Shown one piece after another: positions 42,421-50,449 of a stretch of DNA of 50,491 nucleotides; position 1 is the stretch's first letter; every line of letters begins with the position of its first letter. Both the position numbers and the translations under genes were made by a program. This DNA is from Synergistaceae bacterium. GTDB lineage: Bacteria > Synergistota > Synergistia > Synergistales > Synergistaceae. The stretch is from positions 1-50,491 of the forward strand of contig JAUNHV010000010.1 of assembly GCA_030523725.1 (NCBI GenBank), in the 5' to 3' direction. The notes beneath the pieces were generated by a model, which saw nothing but the letters and a program-made list of their open reading frames with translations, had not been told where the DNA came from and did no database searches.

Positions 42421-43350
42421 ATGGGAGTATTTTCCAAAATTACAGGAACATTAAATAAATGGTCACAAGAATTAACGAATGCGTTTTCATCAGAACCCGT
42501 TGATGATTTATTTTGGGAAGAATTAGAAGATGAATTATTAGCTGGTGATGTTGGTCTTGATACAACAGAAAAACTACTTGATCAACTTAGAACTATAATG
42601 GAGCAAGAAGGTATAGCGACAAGAAAGAAGCTGAAATCAGCATTCAAAAATTTGCTTTGCAAAATGCTTACTGCTGTGCCTAATATGGGGCACCCGTTGT
42701 CAGAAACAGTAAAGCCGTCCGTTTATGTATTTATTGGCGTGAATGGAAGTGGCAAAACGACTACCTGTGGTAAGCTGGCTCATCAATTAACGCAAAAGGG
42801 TAAAAAGGTTATTCTTGCCGCTGCTGATACTTTTCGTGCTGCGGCTATCGAGCAACTGGAGCAGTGGGGAGAGAGAGCGCACGTGCGTGTAGTAGCTCAA
42901 GAACAGGGAAGTGATCCAGCAGCAGTTATTTTTGATGCCATTTCTTCAGCCAAGGCTACTAATGCAGATGTCGTTATAGCCGATACTGCTGGACGTTTGC
43001 ATAACAAATCAAACCTCATGGAAGAACTAGGGAAGGTAACACGCATAATAAAAAGAGAAATTCCAGAAGGTCCAGCGGAAGTTTTGATTGTTCTTGATGC
43101 CGTGACTGGGCAGAATGGATTTATTCAGGCAGAAACCTTTAATAAAATCATGCCGATAACTGGTGTTGTTCTGACGAAATTTGACAACACTGCCAAGGGA
43201 GGAATCGTCCTTGCCATTGCAGATAGATTAAAACTTCCTATCCGTTATGTTGGGCTTGGAGAAGGAATTGATGATTTAAAGGTGTTTAATCCAGAAGAAT
43301 TTGTCGATTACTTGCTTGATGCTGAGGAAAGGGAAAGAGACGAATTTTAA
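42421..43350 (+). CDS. ftsY: Signal recognition particle receptor FtsY
   Basis: SRP receptor GTPase that brings ribosome-nascent chains to SecYEG at the inner membrane. 309 residues: NG core with GVNGSGKTTTCGKLA near 103-117, DTFRAAAIEQLEQW near 138, DTAGRLHNKSNLMEEL near 189, TKFDNTAKGG near 253. The acidic A domain is nearly absent, as in Gram-positive-type FtsY. TAGGAGATTT precedes ATG 42421. Its stop overlaps the next start (TAATG). Confidence 0.97.
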   Translation: MGVFSKITGTLNKWSQELTNAFSSEPVDDLFWEELEDELLAGDVGLDTTEKLLDQLRTIMEQEGIATRKKLKSAFKNLLCKMLTAVPNMGHPLSETVKPSVYVFIGVNGSGKTTTCGKLAHQLTQKGKKVILAAADTFRAAAIEQLEQWGERAHVRVVAQEQGSDPAAVIFDAISSAKATNADVVIADTAGRLHNKSNLMEELGKVTRIIKREIPEGPAEVLIVLDAVTGQNGFIQAETFNKIMPITGVVLTKFDNTAKGGIVLAIADRLKLPIRYVGLGEGIDDLKVFNPEEFVDYLLDAEERERDEF

Positions 43351-43904
43351 TGGATTTCCTTTTGCCGGAATATGACGAACTTTCCCATCATCCAAGGGAA
43401 CCAAGAGTAAAAAAAATTGTGGCACTTCTTGTGCCACGGGACGAACCACAAATTTTTGAAGAAGCGAAAAAATTACTAGAAAAAGTGTGGGGGGCTCCGG
43501 AAAGAATTAGTCCTCGCATTCACTTTGTATGGACAAACTACTATGAGGATATTTCTCCAAAGCTTGATAGAGTTTTCTTTTCTTACCCTTCGTTGCACCA
43601 TTTTAGTGACCTAGCTTCATGGAAACGTCTCACAGTCGAGTTGGAGAAAAAGACCGGGGGGAGTCGTCGTGTTAATCTTGATCCTGGAACTATTGATGGA
43701 GCTAGGCTTGTCCTTGCTTCAACAAAGGGGCAAGCACACAGGGTGTATTTATCTAGGGGAATTTTTTGTGAAGTTACGCTTTGTAGGAGAAAGGGTCACT
43801 GGGAAAGTTTTTTTTATACCTTTCCAGATTTCAAGAGTGGCGCATATGACGAATTTTTAGAAACAGTTCGGCAAGACTGGAAAAAAGAAATGCAGAAGCA
43901 ATAA
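43350..43904 (+). CDS. DUF4416 family protein
   Basis: 184 residues, function unknown. Recognised as DUF4416 by segments such as VALLVPRDEPQIFEEAKKLL, VWTNYYEDISPKLDR, RRVNLDPGTIDGARLVLAST and a C-terminal YTFPDFKSGAYDEFLE. The family is known mainly from Synergistota, delta-proteobacteria and Aquificae. The ATG overlaps the ftsY stop by one base, so the two are translated together; a role tied to membrane targeting is only inferred from that. Confidence 0.8.
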   Translation: MDFLLPEYDELSHHPREPRVKKIVALLVPRDEPQIFEEAKKLLEKVWGAPERISPRIHFVWTNYYEDISPKLDRVFFSYPSLHHFSDLASWKRLTVELEKKTGGSRRVNLDPGTIDGARLVLASTKGQAHRVYLSRGIFCEVTLCRRKGHWESFFYTFPDFKSGAYDEFLETVRQDWKKEMQKQ

Positions 43905-43920
43905 AAGGGGTTGTGGACAA

Positions 43921-44232
43921 ATGGATCAAGGGTTGAAAGCAAAATGGTTTGAGATGCCAATAGAGATGCAGATTTCAAACATAGGCAGTGAGGTTAATCG
44001 TGCTATCAATTGGAAGAATAGGGGAAACGATAAAAGAAAAGAAGGCTTTTGTCTGAAGGCAATTGATTATCTATCACTGTCAATGGAAGATCCTAAAAAT
44101 ATTCATAGAATTCAAGAGTTGTTATTTTGTGTTAGGGAGCTTCAAGATTATTTCCTTGGGGTTAATTATTATAATACTAATGATGAGACACTTCGTAAAT
44201 ATTATGATGCTTTTATCTTTAGCACAAATTAA
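43921..44232 (+). CDS. Small helical protein of unknown function
   Basis: 103 residues, predicted almost all helical. Recognisable features are SEVNRAINWKNRGNDKRKEG, then LKAIDYLSLSMEDPKN, a REL motif and DYFLGVNYYNT near the end, reminiscent of small uncharacterised helix-bundle proteins in gut bacteria. AGGGG lies 11 bases before ATG 43921; an alternative start at 43954 would give MPIEMQI. Lower GC than its neighbours, and probably the last gene before the glpX promoter. Confidence 0.65.
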   Translation: MDQGLKAKWFEMPIEMQISNIGSEVNRAINWKNRGNDKRKEGFCLKAIDYLSLSMEDPKNIHRIQELLFCVRELQDYFLGVNYYNTNDETLRKYYDAFIFSTN

Positions 44233-44283
44233 AAAACGAATAAACCAAAATTTGCAAAATTAGCACTATCAAAAAAGTGTTAG

Positions 44284-44305
44284 AAGTGTATAATACACTT
44301 ATAAT
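44284..44305 (+). promoter_or_regulatory. glpX promoter with palindrome over -10
   Basis: AAGTGTA-TAA-TACACTT (44284-44300) is a perfect 7-bp inverted repeat whose centre is a TATAAT (44289-44294). A second TATAAT lies at 44300-44305, and AAGTGTTA (44275-44282) repeats the left half. No good -35 is seen. The layout suggests a repressor site overlapping the -10, or an activator-dependent promoter. Confidence 0.5.
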
Positions 44306-44333
44306 ATTAAACGACGAGGATGGAGGCTTATCG

Positions 44334-45302
44334 ATGTCAGCACCAAACAGAAATTTAGCGCTAGAAATGGTTAGAGCAACAGAGGCAGCTGCAATTTCGG
44401 CAGCACGTTGCATGGGGCGTGGCAACAAAAATGAAGTTGATGGCGCAGCTGTCAATGCAATGAGACGCGTATTAAATACAGTCCAAATGAAGGGTGTTGT
44501 TGTCATTGGAGAGGGTGAAAAGGACGAAGCTCCAATGCTCTTCAATGGGGAACAACTTGGCTGGGCAGAAGATCCAATGCTTGATATTGCTGTTGATCCA
44601 GTGGATGGAACAAGACCAACAGCAGAAGGCAAGCCAAATGCAATCAGCGTTGTGGCCTTTGCGGATCGCGGTTCAATGTTCAACCCAAAGCATATTTTTT
44701 ATATGAGCAAGATTGCAGTAGGACCACAGGCAGCACACGCAATAAATATAGAAGCAAGTCCGAGCGATAATGTCAGAGCGGTTGCACGTGCCTTGAGAAA
44801 GGCAACTCAGGATGTTACTGTTGCAGTTCTTGATAGACCACGTCACGCAGAATTGATAAAAGAACTTCGCTCAATAGAAGCAAGAATACTTCTCGTTGCT
44901 GATGGAGATGTTGCGGCAGCTCTTGCAACTTGCAAGCAAGGGAGCGGTGCCGATATGATGATGGGAGTTGGTGGCTCACCCGAGGCAGTTATCACTGCAT
45001 GTGCAATGAAATGCATGGGGGGTAATTTGCAGTGCAAACTTTGGCCACGCAATGATGAAGAAGCAACAAAATGCAAGGAAGCCGGTCTTGATTTGGATCG
45101 TGTGCTTTACCTCAATGACCTTGTAAAGTCTGAAAATGTCTTCTTTGCTGCAACTGGCGTTACAGATGGTACATGGCTCAATGGTGTTCGCTATACATCA
45201 GATGGAATCTTAACGGACTCAGTTGTTATGAGGTCAAAGAGTGGTACTGTTCGTTACATCAAAGCAGTCCATAATCCATTCAAGGTAAATTACAACGAAT
45301 AA
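44334..45302 (+). CDS. glpX: Fructose-1,6-bisphosphatase, class II
   Basis: Gluconeogenic enzyme converting fructose 1,6-bisphosphate to fructose 6-phosphate. 322 residues from ATG 44334 behind TGGAGGC; the frame's earlier start at 44277 lies in the promoter. Lithium-sensitive-phosphatase motifs GEGEKDEAPML near 59 and DPVDGTRPTAEGKPNA near 88 bind metal and substrate. Some class II enzymes also act on sedoheptulose 1,7-bisphosphate. It has its own promoter and terminator, so it is likely controlled independently of its neighbours. Confidence 0.95.
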   Translation: MSAPNRNLALEMVRATEAAAISAARCMGRGNKNEVDGAAVNAMRRVLNTVQMKGVVVIGEGEKDEAPMLFNGEQLGWAEDPMLDIAVDPVDGTRPTAEGKPNAISVVAFADRGSMFNPKHIFYMSKIAVGPQAAHAINIEASPSDNVRAVARALRKATQDVTVAVLDRPRHAELIKELRSIEARILLVADGDVAAALATCKQGSGADMMMGVGGSPEAVITACAMKCMGGNLQCKLWPRNDEEATKCKEAGLDLDRVLYLNDLVKSENVFFAATGVTDGTWLNGVRYTSDGILTDSVVMRSKSGTVRYIKAVHNPFKVNYNE

Positions 45303-45307
45303 AAATA

Positions 45308-45338
45308 AACAGCCTGCGAATTTTCGCAGGCTGTTTTT
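45308..45338 (+). terminator. Intrinsic terminator of glpX
   Basis: AACAGCCTGCGA (45308-45319), loop ATTT, TCGCAGGCTGTT (45324-45335), then a T-run. GC-rich 12-bp stem six bases after the stop. Confidence 0.95.
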
Positions 45339-45369
45339 CTCTAAAAAATCAAATAAGGCGATAAAAATG

Positions 45370-45378
45370 TGTTATAAT
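45370..45378 (+). promoter_or_regulatory. Extended -10 promoter of greA
   Basis: TGTTATAAT is a perfect extended -10 (TGn-TATAAT, -10 at 45373-45378), 30 bases before the greA start. The -35 region (caaata) is poor. Confidence 0.65.
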
Positions 45379-45407
45379 ACCGCGTTGAAATTAGGAGGCG
45401 ATGTTTT

Positions 45408-45896
45408 ATGGCAAAGAGTGTAATTGATCTAAATGCTATTAGGATGACAAGAGAAGGTTATGATAGGCTAAAGGAAGAATTAGCTAACCTTCGTGGTGAT
45501 GGTAGAAAGATAGTTGCAGAGAAATTAGAAGAGGCACGTGCATTTGGTGACCTGTCTGAAAATGCTGAATATCATGCGGCAAAAGAGGAACAGGAAAAGC
45601 TAGAGAATAGAATTCTTGAATTAGAAGCACAGCTTGCAAAGGCAGTTGTTGTTGAAAAGAAAGATATTGACACCAGCACGGCGAGCATTGGAACGACGGT
45701 GACTATCGTTGATAAAGCGACGAATCAGGTTTATACCTACACACTTGTTGCAACTGAGGAAGCTGATATAAGGGAAAATAGAATTTCCATGTCTTGCCCA
45801 GTTGGTAAAGCCATAATAGGTCACAGGGTTGGTGAGGTAATAAAAGCACACACACCACGTGGCATTAGAACCTTAGAAATTACAGATATAAAATAA
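45408..45896 (+). CDS. greA: Transcription elongation factor GreA
   Basis: Rescues backtracked RNA polymerase by stimulating transcript cleavage through the secondary channel. 162 residues. N-terminal coiled coil (about 12-78; YDRLKEELANL, KEEQEKLENRILELEAQL) with the acidic tip D48 and E51 in FGDLSENAEY, then a C-terminal FKBP-like domain (ISMSCPVGKAIIGHRVGE). AGGAGGCG precedes ATG 45408. Monocistronic between two terminators. Confidence 0.97.
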   Translation: MAKSVIDLNAIRMTREGYDRLKEELANLRGDGRKIVAEKLEEARAFGDLSENAEYHAAKEEQEKLENRILELEAQLAKAVVVEKKDIDTSTASIGTTVTIVDKATNQVYTYTLVATEEADIRENRISMSCPVGKAIIGHRVGEVIKAHTPRGIRTLEITDIK

Positions 45897-45908
45897 AATC
45901 ACTTATAA

Positions 45909-45941
45909 AAAAGCAGAGAGGAAAATTCCTCTCTGCTTTTT
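45909..45941. terminator. Shared terminator of greA and lplT-like gene
   Basis: AAAAGCAGAGAGGAA (45909-45923) pairs with TTCCTCTCTGCTTTT (45926-45940). It has an A-run before and T-run after, between convergent genes, so it can serve both strands. Confidence 0.9.
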
Positions 45942-45964
45942 GTTGTGATATAAGAATGAAATGG

Positions 45965-47245
45965 TTATAGCTTTTTTACTAATAATATTACAGGTAAATT
46001 TAACAATCCAAATATGAGGAATAATCCAGGAACAGAAATGCCAAGAGCGAGGAGTAACGTGGAAATTGCTGCTGTTAAAACCATTCCAAGTGAGTCTGTA
46101 ACATTCAAGCTAGCTATTACTCTTGCACCGTGGCTGCGAGGCATTTTGTTCTGAAGTAAGGCGTAAAGTGGAACGCTGAACATTCCACCAAACAATGCGA
46201 TTGAAAGCAATAATAGACAGACTAAAATAGAGCGTCCATGGGTTAAAAATTCAACCAAACCACAAAGTTCAGTGCCTGTGTTTGCTCTAAAGAAAGACGA
46301 AACGGTGTAGAGTAGAATGGATGATATAGTCATTGCTATAAGAGAAGGAGTGGCAAGACGCGCAGAAATTTTGCCCTTTAGGATTTTATTACAACAAAAA
46401 GCTCCAAATGCTACCCCGACGGAGAAGAGAACAAGGAAAAATGTCGAGACTTGATTGTTGGCGCAGGCAAATTCCTTTGCGAAGGTTACAAACTGAGCAA
46501 GAAAAACGCTACCAATGCACCAAAACCACGAAATGCAAAGAATTATTGTAGAAATTTTTGGCAAGGTGAAGGGGAATTTTAGCATCTCAGTTGTTCCTGC
46601 AAAAATATTAGTGCGAATAGTAAGCTCCGGGCTTGAGGGAGAAATATGTGGTACGTAGCAACTTGCAAAAAGTCCTAATGCAGCTACAACAACAATTCCA
46701 ACGGATACCAAGCCTCTGCCATGTTGCGTCATAATAAGTAGTCCGCCGCAAATTGTTCCAAGCAAAATTGCAACGTTTGTGCTTGCGTTTACCAAAGCGT
46801 TTCCCGTTACCAATTCGTCTTCTGCTAGCAATTCAGGGATTACCGAGTATTTTAATGGGCCAAAAAATGTGCTTTGCGCTCCCATGAAAAACAAAAGAAT
46901 AATAAGCAGAAAAATATTGAGTTTTACAAAACAAATTGCCGTAAGAATCATCAAAATTAACTCAGTTAGTTTTGTCATTTTTACAACAAAAGATTTCTCA
47001 AATTTGTCGGAAATTTCTCCCGCGAGGCTTGAAAAAAGAAAAAAAGGCAAAATGAAAAGACCTGCTACTATTGTTACAAGCACGCCAGATGAGATTCCGT
47101 GAAACTGTTTTAATTCGTATGTAATAAGGGTTACCAGTGCGCTTTTGAAGAGATTATCGTTAAAGGCACCAAGAAACTGTGTAAAAAACATAGGAGCAAA
47201 TCTGCGAGAGGTTAATAGATCGTATGCTAGTGCTTTTTTTGTCAT
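45965..47245 (-). CDS. MFS transporter, LplT-like
   Basis: Inner-membrane carrier with about 12 predicted helices. FFTQFLGAFNDNLFKSALVTL at the N-terminus and FFGPLKYSVIPELL near 130 resemble LplT and the MFS part of Aas-type fusions, which flip lysophospholipids for re-acylation; substrate here is inferred. 426 residues from ATG 47245 (MTKKALAYD), with AAAGGA upstream; a start at 47278 would overlap the preceding gene. No acyltransferase or acyl-ACP synthetase domain follows. Last gene of the malQ operon. Confidence 0.78.
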   Translation of the reverse strand: MTKKALAYDLLTSRRFAPMFFTQFLGAFNDNLFKSALVTLITYELKQFHGISSGVLVTIVAGLFILPFFLFSSLAGEISDKFEKSFVVKMTKLTELILMILTAICFVKLNIFLLIILLFFMGAQSTFFGPLKYSVIPELLAEDELVTGNALVNASTNVAILLGTICGGLLIMTQHGRGLVSVGIVVVAALGLFASCYVPHISPSSPELTIRTNIFAGTTEMLKFPFTLPKISTIILCISWFWCIGSVFLAQFVTFAKEFACANNQVSTFFLVLFSVGVAFGAFCCNKILKGKISARLATPSLIAMTISSILLYTVSSFFRANTGTELCGLVEFLTHGRSILVCLLLLSIALFGGMFSVPLYALLQNKMPRSHGARVIASLNVTDSLGMVLTAAISTLLLALGISVPGLFLIFGLLNLPVILLVKKL

Positions 47246-47267
47246 TTTATTTTGGTTCCTTTCGCAA

Positions 47268-47747
47268 TTACATTTCACATGTAACAGGGATTTTTACTAC
47301 AAGCTTGTTGTGCGTATCTGACGTGTCCGCAATAAGGCATGGAGCGTGGGCGTCACAAGGTGCGAGAAATATTCCATTGCCAGGACACAGGGTATAGACC
47401 TCCCCACCTAGCTTTTCTACAGTGCCATAGAATTCTATGTCTTTAGCTTCGTCATAGTTTATTACGGGCTTACCTGCATTGCTAACGGGCAAAACGCCGA
47501 TAGCCTCTTTTCCTGAAAAGATTATTTGTAGGTCCCAGGCTTTTTTATGTGCTTCATATCTTGTTTTTGCAGGTGCTTTTGTAGTTACATTTCCTGGTCT
47601 GATGTCTAAAGCAAAATTTTGTGACAAAGCCTCGTTGTAACTGTGCGTAGCAATGAAGGTAAGAAATTTCTTGAGCTCATTTGCGGTTGAAGCTTGAAAC
47701 TTTGACGAAGCAAAGGCCATCAACTCTTTATATGTACCTAATTTCAT
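47268..47747 (-). CDS. YhcH/YjgK/YiaL family protein
   Basis: 159-residue cupin-like protein (DUF386, EbgC-type fold). YEAHKKAWDLQIIFSGKE near 64 and a C-terminal metal-site-like FLAPCDAHAPCL...KLVVKIPV. Members sit in sugar operons (beta-galactosidase, sialic acid) as possible sugar anomerases or isomerases. Here it overlaps malQ by four bases (ATGA), so it probably acts on a sugar linked to maltodextrin metabolism; the substrate cannot be told from sequence. Confidence 0.87.
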   Translation of the reverse strand: MKLGTYKELMAFASSKFQASTANELKKFLTFIATHSYNEALSQNFALDIRPGNVTTKAPAKTRYEAHKKAWDLQIIFSGKEAIGVLPVSNAGKPVINYDEAKDIEFYGTVEKLGGEVYTLCPGNGIFLAPCDAHAPCLIADTSDTHNKLVVKIPVTCEM

Positions 47748-49309
47748 TTTGAAATTCTGCTGAAATAAGGAGCTCTTTCTGTTATTTTATTTAGTTTACG
47801 CAGTTCACGAGAAGTTGCCTTGTCTATTGTGAAGGCAAAGTCTTCGTCTGTCATTTGCCAAACCCAGTTGCCAGAGCAAGTGCCCGGAACATTCGTCCTG
47901 CAGGAATCGTCTTTTAACAAAATATCTTGCATTGGCAAGATTGCGAGTTTGCTTTTTGCAACAAGGCAAGTGCGTACCAGATGCTTTGCCAATTCTTCAG
48001 CCGTCAATTTTTCTTTAATTTTTAATAAATCAAGAACCTTTTGAAAGGCGATCTCGTCACGTGATTGACACCAACCGAGGATTGTGCTGTTGTCATGTGT
48101 TCCTGTGTAACAGACGGTGTTTGTGGTTATGTTTTTAGGCAAGTACGGATTTTTTTTATCTGAATCAAAGGCAAATTGCAAAACTTTCATTCTTGGCAGA
48201 TTGAAACGCGTTAACATGTGTCGAACATGTGGTGTTATTACGCCGAGATCTTCTGCAATGAGAGGTAATTTGCCGTTGAAATCCTCTTGTACTAGGTGTA
48301 ATAGGTTATAGCCAGGTGTCTTGACCCACTCCCCGTCAATGGCAGTTTCGCAGGTTTCATTTACATTCCAATATGCCGCAAGGGCTCTTATGTGGTCAAT
48401 TCTGCAAAGGGTAGAGTAGGCTAGTGTATGCTTTATTCTTTTTCTCCACCATGAAAAATTATCTTGCTCCATGTAACTCCAGTCGTAGAGAGGATTGCCC
48501 CAGCGTTGACCTGTTGGAGAAAAATAATCTGGTGGAACGCCAGCTACGCCACGTTGAGAGCCGTTTTCATAGAGAGAAAAGTTTGCTTTATCAACCCAAA
48601 CGTCACTTGAGTCGTAGGAAATATAAAATGGCAGATCAGAAATTATGCCAATTCCTCTGCTTTTTGCATAGTTAAAGATGTCTCCAAGTTGCTTATAAAA
48701 TATAAATTGCGTGAAACGGACGGTGTCCCAAGAAAGTTTGTTATTTTCTCTTAGCTCTGAGATTGCATTGGTATCACGATTTTTTATAGCTTCAGGAAAA
48801 TCACACCAAGCCACATCATTAAAGATACTTTTTGCGGTTATAAAATCTGCATAGGGCAGGAGCCAATCGGAGTTTTCTTGAGAGAAGTTGTCAAATTCAG
48901 CTTTTAAGTCTGCAAATTGTGACTGATTGGCAGAAAAATTTGTATAGGCAAGGGATATAATTTCCTGCTTTGCGCTCATTGCATAGTCATAGTTACATTT
49001 GCCAGTATTTTTAGTTGCAAATTGCAAAATTTTATTCTCGTCAACTAACCCAACACGAGCAAAAAACATGGGGTCAATAAAAAGCAAGTTGCCAGCAAAA
49101 GCGCTGCTTGCGCTGTATGGAGAATAGCCGTTTATTGCATTCGTGGAGGAGAGGGGTAATATTTGCCAGTAGCTAAAGCCAGCTTTTTTAAGAAAATCAA
49201 TAAATAATTTTGCATTGTCACCAAAGTCTCCAACGCCAAATTTGCTGGGCAAAGAAAAAACTGGAAGCAACACGCCAGAAGTTTTTTTCATTTTCCTATA
49301 AGTTTTCAT
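47744..49309 (-). CDS. malQ: 4-alpha-glucanotransferase (amylomaltase)
   Basis: Glycoside hydrolase family 77 disproportionating enzyme that transfers glucan segments between maltodextrins or glycogen-derived chains. 521 residues, single domain. SGVLLPVFSLPSKFGVGDFG at the start; catalytic nucleophile D305 in CRIDHIRALA, acid/base E353 in AEDLGVI, and D406 in YTGTHDNST. GAGGCG precedes ATG 49309. First gene of a three-gene minus-strand operon. Confidence 0.96.
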   Translation of the reverse strand: MKTYRKMKKTSGVLLPVFSLPSKFGVGDFGDNAKLFIDFLKKAGFSYWQILPLSSTNAINGYSPYSASSAFAGNLLFIDPMFFARVGLVDENKILQFATKNTGKCNYDYAMSAKQEIISLAYTNFSANQSQFADLKAEFDNFSQENSDWLLPYADFITAKSIFNDVAWCDFPEAIKNRDTNAISELRENNKLSWDTVRFTQFIFYKQLGDIFNYAKSRGIGIISDLPFYISYDSSDVWVDKANFSLYENGSQRGVAGVPPDYFSPTGQRWGNPLYDWSYMEQDNFSWWRKRIKHTLAYSTLCRIDHIRALAAYWNVNETCETAIDGEWVKTPGYNLLHLVQEDFNGKLPLIAEDLGVITPHVRHMLTRFNLPRMKVLQFAFDSDKKNPYLPKNITTNTVCYTGTHDNSTILGWCQSRDEIAFQKVLDLLKIKEKLTAEELAKHLVRTCLVAKSKLAILPMQDILLKDDSCRTNVPGTCSGNWVWQMTDEDFAFTIDKATSRELRKLNKITERAPYFSRISK

Positions 49310-49341
49310 AGTAATCGCCTCGATATTAAAAATAACGGGTA

Positions 49342-49370
49342 ATTATACAAAAAATGACATTATTTGACAA
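49342..49370 (-). promoter_or_regulatory. Promoter of malQ operon
   Basis: On the minus strand: TTGTCA (49370-49365), 17-base spacer, TATAAT (49347-49342), about 33 bases before the malQ start. Near-consensus. Confidence 0.8.
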
Positions 49371-49435
49371 TAGTGGTGTTTGATTGTTTTTAGCCATAAG
49401 CGCGTGCTTTGCGACTAACATAAAGGCTCTCAAAG
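49371..49435. other. Gap before palindromic repeats
   Basis: Upstream of the malQ promoter I see nothing convincing in this 65-base stretch. Confidence 0.4.
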
Positions 49436-49577
49436 TAGGGGCGCTACTTGTAGCGACCGCTGTGGTGCGAAGCACCACAAAAATTAAACGAAAAAACGGG
49501 CTTTACAAGTAAAGCCCCTACGTGCAAAACGCTGTAAATCCTTGTGGCGCAACAGGTAGGGGTTCTACTTGGTGCGA

Positions 49578-49634
49578 CCGAAAAAGCTGATAAAAAAAAT
49601 GTTCACTTTTGTGAACATACCGCAAGTGATAAAT
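49578..49634 (+). repeat. 55-57-bp repeat with ATGTTCAC hairpin, copy 1
   Basis: Runs from CCGAAAAAGCTGAT, through a poly-A of eight and the perfect hairpin ATGTTCAC-TTTT-GTGAACAT, to CCGCAAGTGATAAAT. It follows a member of the palindromic family. A second copy is at 50437-50491 with a poly-A of six. Confidence 0.9.
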
Positions 49635-49699
49635 GTAGTAATATCATATAAAAAAGCAACTTAAATTTTGAGAAAATTTTAAGAAAAATCGATAGTCAA
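49635..49699. other. AT-rich spacer in repeat cluster
   Basis: 65 AT-rich bases, no gene or obvious motif seen. Confidence 0.4.
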
Positions 49700-49830
49700 G
49701 TAGAGGCGCTACTCGCGCACCCTACGAAGGCAAAAAATAATCTTTATGTTAGCAAGTAGGGGGTCTACTTGTAGACCCCGAAAAGCGGAAACAACGGAAG
49801 GCGGGCTTTACAAGTAAAGCCCCTACGTGC

Positions 49831-49986
49831 CTATCGATATTATTTAGCCATAATAAATTTGCCCTGCTAGTTGTAGTACAATGTATTTACAACAGCAGGT
49901 TTTTGCGATATACTAACTAAGATTTGGCAAACTGATGACACTTGGTGGATTTTGAGCAACATATTATATGAAGGGAGATCAAACAT
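49831..49986 (+). other. Upstream region of dinJ-like gene
   Basis: AT-rich. TTGTAG (49873-49878) is a possible -35, and TATACTA-type bases around 49908-49914 a weak -10. GAAGGGAG (49970-49977) is the ribosome site of the antitoxin. Toxin-antitoxin operons are usually repressed through such a region, but no clear operator palindrome stands out. Confidence 0.35.
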
Positions 49987-50259
49987 ATGGCATTAACAAC
50001 TACAACATTTCGTATGGATACTGTGGTGAAGGAGAACCTTAGAAACTTACTAACGGAACTTGGAATGGATATGTCTACATATTTTGTGATGGCAGCAAAA
50101 CAAGCGGTTCGTGAACAGGGCATTCCGTTTAAGATTACAATGGATATTCCTAACTCAGAAACAATCCAAGCAATGAAAGATACAAAAAACGGAGTGGGTG
50201 TAAGTAAGGGATTTACTTCTGTCGCCGCATTGATGGAGGATCTTGATGCTGACAATTAA
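49987..50259 (+). CDS. dinJ: RelB/DinJ-family antitoxin
   Basis: 90 residues. N-terminal ribbon-helix-helix DNA-binding and dimerisation segment (TTTTFRMDTVVKENLRNLL, LGMDMSTYFVMAAKQAV), then GIPFKI and a C-terminal part that would wrap the toxin. GAAGGGAGATC precedes ATG 49987. The toxin gene overlaps its 3' end by 14 bases, the usual arrangement. The gene itself is intact although its partner is broken. Confidence 0.9.
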   Translation: MALTTTTFRMDTVVKENLRNLLTELGMDMSTYFVMAAKQAVREQGIPFKITMDIPNSETIQAMKDTKNGVGVSKGFTSVAALMEDLDADN

Positions 50260-50449
50260 ATATCACGCATCTTTCAAGAGAGATTATAAAAGAATCAAGA
50301 AACGTGGATATGATATTCGGTTATTAGGACAGATAATTGAAAATCTTGCTTCTGGTCAATCATTGGATGTTAAGCACCATGATCATCCATTAGCAGGTGA
50401 TTGGATTAGCGCATCCCACGAAGGCTACTCGAAAGCCCGAAAAAGCTGA
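50246..50449 (+). pseudogene. yafQ: YafQ-type toxin, 3' half replaced by repeat sequence
   Basis: YafQ toxins are ribosome-dependent mRNA endonucleases of about 90 residues. Here the frame from ATG 50246 (or TTG 50243) matches the family through KYHASFKRDYKRIKKRGYD to DHPLAGDW (ends 50404), where E. coli YafQ continues WKGYRDAHVEPDW and carries the catalytic C-terminal His. After Trp the sequence turns to repeat-like DNA (ISASHEGYSKARKS, stop at 50449), so catalytic residues are lost. Insertion of the repeat or a misassembly at the contig end are both possible. Confidence 0.85.

Larger units (their letters stand above)
49436..49830. repeat. Cluster of REP-like palindromic repeats with arm covariation
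   Basis: Several short hairpins share GTAGGGG-nnn-TAC-TT-GTA-nnn-CCG. Members: 49436-49459 (arms CGC/GCG), the reverse complement at 49497-49525 (arms CTT/AAG), a degenerate copy at 49556-49580, a looser one at 49700-49727, 49756-49780 (arms GTC/GAC), and 49802-49830, an exact 29-base copy of 49497-49525. The three variable bases change in both arms together, showing that the stem is maintained. A separate hairpin GTGGTGC-GAA-GCACCAC is at 49462-49478. No gene is seen within this region. Confidence 0.8.

Noticed and set aside
49436-49830. CRISPR array
   Set aside because: Repeats occur in both orientations with irregular spacing (about 60-150 bases), variable hairpin arms and no cas genes; this is a REP-like pattern.
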